DNA of 47,898 nt. It comes from an uncultured Lachnospiraceae bacterium (lineage in GTDB: Bacteria > Bacillota > Clostridia > Lachnospirales > Lachnospiraceae). Below the pieces are notes generated by a model that saw only the letters and a list, made by a program, of their open reading frames with translations, was not told the origin of the DNA and searched no databases. Shown here piece by piece: positions 42,241 through 47,898 of the stretch. The stretch lies in NCBI GenBank assembly GCA_910585205.1, contig CAJUCC010000012.1, positions 1-47,898 of the forward strand. Reading direction: 5' to 3'. Position 1 is the first letter of the stretch, and each line of letters begins with the position of its first letter. A program made the position numbers and the translations under genes.

Positions 42241-43416
42241 TTACCGATAGGATTTTTCAAAAATCCCGGCGCAGTCCTCATCTGTCATTTCGCAAGGGTT
42301 ACTTTCAAACAGCCCGCCCTGCATGGAACGTGCGCCTTTCGCCAAAGTCATAGCCTCATCGGGAGTAAATCCGAAATCGCTCATTTTCAGATCCGCTACA
42401 CCGCAGTCCTCCTGCAGCCTGACAAGCGCGGTAATAAAATCTTCCGGCTTATCGGCATTTGCAATTCCCATAGCCTTTGCCATTTTGATAAACTGTCCAT
42501 CGCAGGCGTGACGCTCAATAAAAAATTCCGCAAAGGCTTTCGAAATCATAATCAGTCCTGCGCCGTGCGGGAGATTGTGGTGGTATGCGCTCATAGAGTG
42601 TTCCATGCTGTGCTGTGCGATCGTTGAAGTAAGCTGCATGGTTACGCCTGCAACCGTGCTTCCGTAAGCGATATGCTCCCTCGCTTCTATGTCCTTCCCG
42701 TCCTTTACCGCACGGGGCAGGTATTTTGTGATGTTTTCAATCGCAGACAGGGCGATTGCTTCACTTAAAACATTAATGCCTTTTGACATCATCACTTCGG
42801 TATTGTGGAACAGAGCGTCAAAACCCTGATATGCCGTGTATTTTGTGGGAACGGTTGTCATAAGTTCCGGGTCGACAACTGCCAGTACGGGAGTAAGCCC
42901 CGGATCGCCAAAGCCGATTTTTTCTTTTGTTTCCAGATTGGAGATAACACCGAACCCGTTCATTTCCGAACCCGTGCCGGAAGTCGTCGCAACCGCAACA
43001 ATCGGAAGCCCTTTCTTTTCAAGGGGCTTGCATTTGCCGGTGCCGCCGAACACATAATCCCAAAGGTCGCCCGCATTGGTTGCCATTGCCGAAATCGCAG
43101 CCGAAGCGTCAATAACAGCTCCGCCGCCAAGCGCCACGATAAAATCACATTGGTTTTCCCTTGCAAACGCAGCCCCTTCCATGATTACGTCCTTAATCGG
43201 ATTTTCCATGATCTTGTCAAAGAGGGCTGTTTCAACGCCTGCTTTTCCAAGCTGCTCCAAAGTGCGGTCAAGATAACCGTTCTCCCTTGTGGACTTGCCG
43301 CCGGAAATCAGTACCAGCGCTTTTTTTCCGGGCATCGGCAGGCTTCCCAATTCATTCAGTGCTCCTCTTCCGAAAATGAGATTGGTCGGATTGTTGAAAT
43401 TAAAATTCATGGTCAT
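42241..43416 (-). CDS. Iron-containing alcohol dehydrogenase (butanol dehydrogenase/YqhD-like)
   Basis: 391 residues. The NAD(P) site is GGGAVIDASAAISAMA. Metal ligands lie in GFDALFHNTEVM and in QHSMEHSMSAYHHNLPHGAG. VATTSGTGSEMNGFGVI is family-typical. It probably reduces aldehydes with NADPH. The ATG at 43416 is chosen because AAAGGACC lies at good distance; an internal Met at 43410 is possible. Its promoter has an unusually long spacer (see 43489-43519), suggesting control by a MerR-type activator, which is not in the window. Confidence 0.9.
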   Translation of the reverse strand: MTMNFNFNNPTNLIFGRGALNELGSLPMPGKKALVLISGGKSTRENGYLDRTLEQLGKAGVETALFDKIMENPIKDVIMEGAAFARENQCDFIVALGGGAVIDASAAISAMATNAGDLWDYVFGGTGKCKPLEKKGLPIVAVATTSGTGSEMNGFGVISNLETKEKIGFGDPGLTPVLAVVDPELMTTVPTKYTAYQGFDALFHNTEVMMSKGINVLSEAIALSAIENITKYLPRAVKDGKDIEAREHIAYGSTVAGVTMQLTSTIAQHSMEHSMSAYHHNLPHGAGLIMISKAFAEFFIERHACDGQFIKMAKAMGIANADKPEDFITALVRLQEDCGVADLKMSDFGFTPDEAMTLAKGARSMQGGLFESNPCEMTDEDCAGIFEKSYR

Positions 43417-43488
43417 AATACATGGTCCTTTCTTTGTTTTTTCGAATTAAAACTTATGTTGACAACCTCGTCTGTCAGATGTAGTGTT

Positions 43489-43519
43489 ATTGTAGAAGCT
43501 AAAGTCAGGTTTATGTCAA
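43489..43519 (-). promoter_or_regulatory. Promoter with 19-bp spacer upstream of the alcohol dehydrogenase
   Basis: Minus strand: -35 TTGACA (43514-43519), 19-bp spacer, -10 TACAAT (43489-43494). A 19-bp spacer is characteristic of MerR-family activated promoters, such as those controlling ADH/AKR genes in Firmicutes. The spacer's dyad is imperfect. Confidence 0.6.
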
Positions 43520-43564
43520 GAGAAATTTTATGTTTATTTTAAAAAGTGGAAAATCGTGTGAATT

Positions 43565-43725
43565 ATTTGATTGGAGAAGTCGCCGCCGCTGGCGGGAATG
43601 TCTATTAAGTCAATCGGGGAAGTTCTGGTTTGCTGTAAGAGGGCTGCGTTTCTTTCGGAAAACGCAGGGAAATGCTTCATGCCCGGCCGGAAGAAGCGGA
43701 TCGGCAGACAGAAGCATTCCATGAG
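43565..43725. ncRNA. Candidate structured RNA or palindromic element
   Basis: A compact GC-richer block with at least three nested or sequential stems: GATTG/CAATC enclosing CCGCC-GCT-GGCGG (about 43572-43613), CTGCGTTT/AAACGCAG (about 43641-43665), and AATGCTTC/GAAGCATT (about 43671-43719) enclosing CCGGCCGG. Short frames exist on both strands but none has a start with a ribosome site. The strand of any RNA is undecided. Confidence 0.35.
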
Positions 43726-43757
43726 ACAAAGAACAAGTTAAAGTATAAATGTTAGTA

Positions 43758-43832
43758 TTATGACACGGCACTTGCTTCATCCAACGAATCATAAGCATCG
43801 CTGTCTGCAGTTAAAACCATTGTTGCTTTCAT
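43758..43832 (-). CDS. Small ORF coupled to thrS, 24 residues
   Basis: ATG at 43832 overlaps the thrS stop as ATGA, with AGAGGTGAG upstream. It encodes MKATMVLTADSDAYDSLDEA plus four residues and stops at 43758. Either a tiny translationally coupled gene or the 5' remnant of a once longer one. Not recognised. Confidence 0.4.
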   Translation of the reverse strand: MKATMVLTADSDAYDSLDEASAVS

Positions 43833-45598
43833 TCTGTCTCACCTCTCTTTACCAAATCAACTGCCTGCTCAAGACTCATTTCTCCCATATCCTGTTTATC
43901 GGGTTCTGCGTCTCTTTGTCTTACGGATACAGACATATTATGTTTCTCGTTTTCACCTATGATAATCATATATGGCACCTTATCTATGCGCGCTTCACGG
44001 ATCTTATATCCAAGTTTTTCACTTCTGACATCCACCTCTGCCCGAATACCATTCTCTTCCAAAGCCCTCTCAATTTTCTTAGCGTAACCATTATATTTCT
44101 CTGAGATCGGAAGAACCTTAACCTGCACAGGTGCAATCCACGCGGGAAATTTCCCTGCATAATGTTCCAGTAAAATACCAATAAAACGTTCTATCGAGCC
44201 AAACACAACTCTATGCAGCATAATCGGGCGGTGTTTCTCTCCATCTGCCCCGATATAGTCAATATCAAATCGTTGCGGAAGCTGAAAATCAAGCTGAATC
44301 GTTCCGCATTGCCACGTTCTGCCTATGGAATCTTTTATATGAAAATCCAGTTTCGGTCCGTAAAATGCACCGTCTCCTTCATTTACCGCATAAGGCTTAC
44401 CCATTCCCTGCACTGCTTTTTCTAAAGCTTCCGTGGCAAGCTGCCACTCCGCATCACTTCCGATGGAATGCTCCGGTCTCGTTGACAATTCAATTTCATA
44501 TGAAAAGCCAAACTTCTGGTAGACTTCATCAATAAGACGCATAACACCCTGTATCTCATCCATTACCTGATCTTCTCTCATAAGAATGTGAGCGTCATCC
44601 TGCGTAAATGAACGTACTCTCATAAGACCATGTAATGTTCCGGACTTTTCATTGCGATGCACAAGCCCTAATTCTCCCATTCGCACAGGAAGCTCTTTAT
44701 ATGACCTCGGTTCCAGTTTATATACCAGCATTCCACCCGGACAACTCATTGGTTTGATTGCATAATCATCATCTTCAACCTTCAGAGAGTACATGGCATC
44801 TCTGTAAAAGTCCCAATGGCCGGATCTCTCCCAAAGGCTTCTTTCCAACATAATGGGTGTGGAAATTTCAACATATCCTTCTCTGCGATGAATGTTTCTC
44901 CAATAATCAATCAGCAGGTTCTTCAATACCATTCCCTTTGGCAGAAATACCGGTAATCCCGGTCCTTCATCAAAAATCGTAAATATTCCGAGTTCCTTCC
45001 CTAATTTTCTGTGGTCTCTTGCTTTTGCTTCTTCAACCATACGCAGATATTCATCCAGTTGCGCTGCCTTGGGAAAAGAAATCCCATAGATTCTCGTAAG
45101 CATTTGATTTTTTTCTTTCCCTCTCCAATAGGCTCCTGCCACTGACAACAGCCTGATTGCTTTAATCTGGCACACATTGGAAATATGTGGTCCCGCGCAA
45201 AATTCCCCGTATTCTCCCTGCTTATAAAAGCTGATTTGCTCTGCATCATCCAACTCCTGAATCAGCTCAGTTTTATATTTTTCACCCGCGTTATCCATAA
45301 ACCTAAGAGCTTCTTCTTTCGACTTCTCACAGACTTGCAGGGAGAGAGACTCCTTTACAATTTTTCGCATTTCCGCTTCAATGATCGGTAAATGTTCTTC
45401 TGAAAATGAAAACGCAAATTGAAAATCATAATAAAATCCATTTTCGATTGCCGGGCCAATGGCGCACTTCGTTTCCGGATATAAGCGTTTTACAGCCTGT
45501 GCAAGCACATGCGCACTTGTATGCCAAAATGCCTTTTTTCCCTCCTGTTCTTCAAAGGTTACTTCCACAATTTCTCCGTTTTTTCTCAGAACCTTCAT
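43829..45598 (-). CDS. thrS: Threonyl-tRNA synthetase lacking the TGS domain
   Basis: 589 residues; typical ThrRS is about 640. The N-terminal TGS domain is essentially missing: the protein goes within 30 residues into the editing domain (FWHTSAHVLAQAV with the HxxxH motif; EFCAGPHI). Catalytic core class II motifs and Zn ligands are present: PMSCPGGM (Cys), RNEKSGTLHGL and SFTQDDAHIL (His), MLHRVVFGSIER (His). The anticodon-binding domain ends the protein. The start at 45598 follows AAAGGAGCAG; the frame to 45676 overlaps the T-box terminator. Controlled by a T-box leader with ACC specifier. May be a second ThrRS gene in the genome. Confidence 0.95.
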   Translation of the reverse strand: MKVLRKNGEIVEVTFEEQEGKKAFWHTSAHVLAQAVKRLYPETKCAIGPAIENGFYYDFQFAFSFSEEHLPIIEAEMRKIVKESLSLQVCEKSKEEALRFMDNAGEKYKTELIQELDDAEQISFYKQGEYGEFCAGPHISNVCQIKAIRLLSVAGAYWRGKEKNQMLTRIYGISFPKAAQLDEYLRMVEEAKARDHRKLGKELGIFTIFDEGPGLPVFLPKGMVLKNLLIDYWRNIHRREGYVEISTPIMLERSLWERSGHWDFYRDAMYSLKVEDDDYAIKPMSCPGGMLVYKLEPRSYKELPVRMGELGLVHRNEKSGTLHGLMRVRSFTQDDAHILMREDQVMDEIQGVMRLIDEVYQKFGFSYEIELSTRPEHSIGSDAEWQLATEALEKAVQGMGKPYAVNEGDGAFYGPKLDFHIKDSIGRTWQCGTIQLDFQLPQRFDIDYIGADGEKHRPIMLHRVVFGSIERFIGILLEHYAGKFPAWIAPVQVKVLPISEKYNGYAKKIERALEENGIRAEVDVRSEKLGYKIREARIDKVPYMIIIGENEKHNMSVSVRQRDAEPDKQDMGEMSLEQAVDLVKRGETE

Positions 45599-45649
45599 AA
45601 CTTGCTGCTCCTTTCCTTTTTCAGTTTTCACGATTCGGCAACAACATAA

Positions 45650-45895
45650 GAAAAGCACCCATAAGACCATAATCATATCGTCTTAAGGGTGCACTTAGCA
45701 CGGTTCCACCTTAACTTTTCACTTCAGATTCTATCAAATCCTATCCTTTAACGCAGGCATACGGTAACACTTACTCGTTTCGGCATTACAGCTCTGGAAT
45801 GGTTTTCGTCTGATTTTCACATAAACAACTTCCACCAAGCGCTGTTCTCTCTGGATGTTTCCAACTAAACTACTTGTTTCCGTCATCGCTTTTCT
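45650..45895 (-). promoter_or_regulatory. T-box riboswitch (tRNA-Thr) with terminator
   Basis: Minus strand order: AGCGATGACGG at the stem I base (about 45880-45890), the GNUG-like TTGGTGGAAG, a likely specifier ACC (45801-45803, Thr) in GAAAACCATTC, then the antiterminator T-box sequence AAGGTGGAACCGTGC (45698-45712). The terminator hairpin GCACCC...GGGTGC with TTTTCTT lies at 45650-45692. Uncharged tRNA-Thr would stabilise the antiterminator and switch thrS on. Confidence 0.93.
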
Positions 45896-45911
45896 TATGT
45901 TATTTATGGTA

Positions 45912-45940
45912 ATTTATCACAACTTCTTTATTTTGTCAAC
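45912..45940 (-). promoter_or_regulatory. thrS promoter
   Basis: Minus strand: -35 TTGACA (45935-45940), 17-bp spacer, -10 TAAATT (45912-45917), just upstream of the T-box. Confidence 0.8.
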
Positions 45941-46053
45941 GCTCATTTTCGCCAAAACGGTATGTGAAAATGAATCCGATGCAGGCGTACCAACATGGTA
46001 AAGAAAGGCAGAAGTTTCACGGCGGACAGACTTTCAGAACTCTGCCGGATTCA

Positions 46054-46935
46054 TTATCCCAAAGATTTCAGATTCCTGCGATATTCCCGCATCTCCTCCT
46101 CGCTCACCGTATCCATAATGTACTGCAGTTCACCGATCACGGAATCTCGCTCTTTCGGCAGGTATGCCGTTACCGGATAAAAATTGGAAACGGAATCGGC
46201 AAACAGGTGCGTCCGTATCTGCAGGTTTTGAATAAACACCTGTAACTCCCGTAACCGCTCTTTCTCTCTGGCCGGAATGAATCCGCCTTCCCGCTCCATG
46301 CGGTACAGCTCCGTATCCGGGAACAGCGTGAGTGAATCCACAGAGATATAATACGGGTTTAACCGGCTGAACAGCTTCGCACTGTTCACCGCATTCCGGT
46401 ATCCGTTCCCCCTCCCCGCAAGCCCGGTCATATAGACAAAGTAATATTCTATCCCCGCTTCATCCAGCTTCCGGCACTGCTCCAGAATGTCGGCCGCCGT
46501 GTATCCTTTGTCCGCCAGGGCAAGCGTGTCATCATCCCCGCTTTCCGTCCCGATGCTCAGTCCGTTTATCCCCATTGCCCGGAGCTTCTTAAGCTGCCAA
46601 ACTTCCTTGTCCCTTATATCCCGTATACTTGCAAACATTGCCATTGTCCGGCATTTGATCAGATAATCCCGTACCGTCAGGGCACGGAGTTTTAAATTCT
46701 CATAACGCATGGCAAACGGATTTGCTCCGGTCCAGAATATGCGCCTTGCAGATGGCTGGCAGCTTTTGATCTCCGCCAGATCTTCCTCAAACTCCTCCAT
46801 CGGCGCCATGCGGAAACACGCGTCTTTGTAAAGACTGCAGAAACGGCATTTCCGATAGGTACAGCCGGAGGTTGCCTGTATTATGACAGAATGTGCCTCA
46901 TAAGGCGGCCTCCACGTTCTTCCCGTAAAATGCAA
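46054..46935 (-). CDS. Radical SAM protein (CX4CX2C type)
   Basis: 293 residues. N-terminal Cys motif CTYRKCRFC (Cys25, Cys30, Cys33; CX4CX2C) for the [4Fe-4S] cluster that cleaves SAM. Then IFWTGANPFAM, MAMFASIRDIRD, GLSIGTESGDDDTL and the C-terminal VDSLTLFPDTELYRM, resembling COG1032-like radical SAM proteins. The reaction is unknown. A truncated paralogue lies immediately upstream (46953-47340); its C-terminus aligns with this one (TLFPDTELY with TIYPDSGLY; VQNLQI shared as IQNLQI). No clear ribosome site before ATG 46935, so the start is not certain. Confidence 0.85.
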   Translation of the reverse strand: MHFTGRTWRPPYEAHSVIIQATSGCTYRKCRFCSLYKDACFRMAPMEEFEEDLAEIKSCQPSARRIFWTGANPFAMRYENLKLRALTVRDYLIKCRTMAMFASIRDIRDKEVWQLKKLRAMGINGLSIGTESGDDDTLALADKGYTAADILEQCRKLDEAGIEYYFVYMTGLAGRGNGYRNAVNSAKLFSRLNPYYISVDSLTLFPDTELYRMEREGGFIPAREKERLRELQVFIQNLQIRTHLFADSVSNFYPVTAYLPKERDSVIGELQYIMDTVSEEEMREYRRNLKSLG

Positions 46936-46952
46936 TTCAAAAGCACCCCCCC

Positions 46953-47340
46953 CTACAGATGACGGACGTTCTCACGATAACGCCGCAGTTCGCTCTCACT
47001 CACATTCCGCACGACATCATCAAGGAAAACCAGCAGTTTTTCCTTATCCTCCGGAAGCGCACCCTGCATCTGAAATGCATTGGATGCCCCAAGCGCCGCA
47101 AAAGCCGTGGGAATCTGCAGATTTTGCACCAGTGCCCGGATTTCTCTGTATTTCTCCATTTCGCTTTCCTCTTTCCAGTTACCCTTCCGTATTTCTTTAT
47201 ACAGCCCGGAATCCGGATAAATCGTCAGCATATTTGCGCCCACTGCCATTGGGTGCAGTTGATTGCATACGGCGGCGGTGGCTTTCGCCCCGTCCTCTCC
47301 GCGCCCCGCACCGGATATGCCCGCCAGATAAAAGAAACTG
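46953..47340 (-). pseudogene. C-terminal half of a second radical SAM protein, catalytic half lost
   Basis: From about FFYLAGISGAGRG onward it aligns with residues ~163 to the end of the intact paralogue (FVYMTGLAGRG). It contains NMLTIYPDSGLYKEI, ALVQNLQIPTAF and a C-terminus SESELRRYRENVRHL like EEEMREYRRNLKSLG. The Cys motif and the rest of the radical SAM core are missing. In their place the frame runs into a microsatellite coding for Asn/His/Tyr runs (47341-47437). No start codon with a ribosome site precedes it, so it is most likely non-functional. Confidence 0.75.
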
Positions 47341-47437
47341 TAGTTGTTGTGATTGTTGTGATTGTTGTTGTTGTGATTGTTGTGATTGTTGTTGTTGTGA
47401 TTGTAGTGGTTGTAGTGGTTGTAGTGATTGTAGTGGT
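47341..47437. repeat. Microsatellite (GTGATTGTT-type, then GTAGTGGTT-type)
   Basis: Two copies of a 24-base unit made of GTGATTGTT and GTTGTT blocks, followed by about four 9-base GTAGTGGTT-like units. On the minus strand it would code Asn/His/Tyr repeats. Not a CRISPR: no unique spacers. Confidence 0.9.
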
Positions 47438-47530
47438 CAAGCATTTTTGTAACGCTTATGGCTAATAAAATTAGTTTCCAAGTTATGAAGCAGTCCGTAC
47501 CTGATAAGGTGTACGGTGTAGTGGTTACTT
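47438..47530. other. Segment between inverted microsatellite tracts
   Basis: About 90 bases without a gene. It contains the inverted repeat GTACCTGATAAGGTGTAC-like motif (near 47497-47514) that resembles a sequence at 37649-37676. Confidence 0.5.
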
Positions 47531-47898
47531 TATCACAACAATCACAACAATCACAACATTTCCCCTGTTCAGGGCTTCCTCTATCCGCCTTGCCAGCGCC
47601 CCGTCCACACCGCCTGCATGGATTTTGTACTCATATGGGTCAACCCGCAGGCGCAAGGTCGCCCCTTCCGGTATGTCAATGCCGTTTTCCGCAAAAAGCC
47701 GGTTGATGGAATCATTCATGCCGCGCCGCACCTCATCATTCCATTCCTCATCGTTCATGATCCCGCCAAAGTTCTTCTGAATCACCGGGTCATAGCTGTT
47801 CACTGCCGCCGGAAGCCCGTTCAGGACACGCCTTTCGGATTCCGCACATATCTCGCGCTCCCTCTGTGTCAGCCCCTTCACATAATAAGGGGATTTTG
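47525..47898 (-). CDS. Unrecognised protein, 5' end beyond window and 3' end altered by microsatellite
   Basis: The frame is open to the right edge (codons upstream of the GTG at 47881 read KSPYYV), so the true start is outside. The visible part is a natural-looking soluble protein: GLTQREREICAESERRVL, MNDEEWNDEVRRGMND, INRLFAENGIDIPEG, RLRVDPYEYKIHAGG. Its last residues (VVIVVIVVIK) are encoded by the microsatellite tract at 47531-47558, so the native C-terminus has probably been replaced. No family assigned with confidence. Confidence 0.6.
   Translation of the reverse strand, partial: KSPYYVKGLTQREREICAESERRVLNGLPAAVNSYDPVIQKNFGGIMNDEEWNDEVRRGMNDSINRLFAENGIDIPEGATLRLRVDPYEYKIHAGGVDGALARRIEEALNRGNVVIVVIVVIK
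47531..47558. repeat. Microsatellite tract, inverted copy of the 47341-47437 repeat
   Basis: Three ATCACAACA units on the plus strand, the reverse complement of the TGTTGTGAT units in the left tract. The pair can form a long hairpin around the 90-base segment between them. Confidence 0.85.

Noticed and set aside
47341..47558. CRISPR array
   Set aside because: Repeats are simple 9-24 base microsatellite units without unique spacers and no cas genes are near.
1..47898. tRNA, rRNA, transposase or integrase genes
   Set aside because: Looked for tRNA-like TTCGANTC arms, rRNA landmarks and DDE/tyrosine/serine recombinase motifs; none could be supported.

Overview
The window looks like chromosomal DNA from a gut-type Lachnospiraceae or related Clostridia. 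The signs are moderately GC-rich core genes, strong AGGAGG-type ribosome binding sites, Gram-positive lipoproteins, a T-box leader, a cobalamin riboswitch, and a Gram-positive exosortase (XrtG) locus. This taxonomic reading is inference. Almost every gene is on the minus strand, so transcription runs right to left. The exceptions are a partial phosphoribosyltransferase gene at the left edge and a TrpB2-type gene at 33.5-34.9 kb.

Layout: 0-0.7 kb, partial PRTase. 0.7-3.7 kb, a cobalt ECF transporter with gene order Q-O-[cobalamin riboswitch]-M-N. 3.7-4.5 kb, a frameshifted lipoprotein gene. 4.7-7.5 kb, PfkB-type sugar kinase, class II aldolase and MutM. 7.6-11.0 kb, polysaccharide deacetylase, PrsA-like foldase and a COG2509-type flavoprotein. 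11.0-18.1 kb, the exosortase G locus: a large PTPS-related membrane protein, a secreted Ser/Asp-rich protein with a Firmicu-CTERM-like tail, two PTPS-like paralogues, XrtG and a GT2 glycosyltransferase. The genes are mostly coupled by ATGA or longer overlaps behind one promoter near 18.1 kb. 18.1-20.7 kb, PHP phosphoesterase, uridine kinase and IlvE. 20.9-26.1 kb, an aspartate-family operon (ACT regulator, hom, apgM-like proposed homoserine kinase, lysC, metF). 26.4-33.3 kb, FucO-like dehydrogenase, an amino-acid ABC transporter, glyA, mutY and a DUF1653 protein. 33.5-35.5 kb, TrpB2 and a low-molecular-weight tyrosine phosphatase.

From 35.5 to about 41.3 kb the DNA changes character. It is AT-rich, with long non-coding stretches and decayed genes. 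It holds an overlapping gene pair, a PP2C phosphatase and a protein resembling inward-rectifier K+ channels but without a recognisable selectivity filter, and also an unrecognised two-TM protein. After these come gene remnants and a split permease pair in which both halves are broken (an internal TAG; a G-run frameshift). 41.3-43.4 kb carries an aldo/keto reductase and an iron alcohol dehydrogenase behind a promoter with a 19-bp spacer. 43.5-43.7 kb is a GC-rich palindromic block that could be a structured RNA. 43.8-45.9 kb is a T-box-controlled thrS that lacks the TGS domain. 46.0-47.9 kb has an intact radical SAM gene and a second copy whose catalytic half is replaced by a microsatellite that recurs, inverted, at the end of the next gene.

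The best candidates for under-described biology are the XrtG locus (family known, chemistry unknown) and the PP2C/Kir-like pair (not recognised as a described system). No tRNA, rRNA or CRISPR array was seen. All assignments come from reading motifs and context; no database search was possible.
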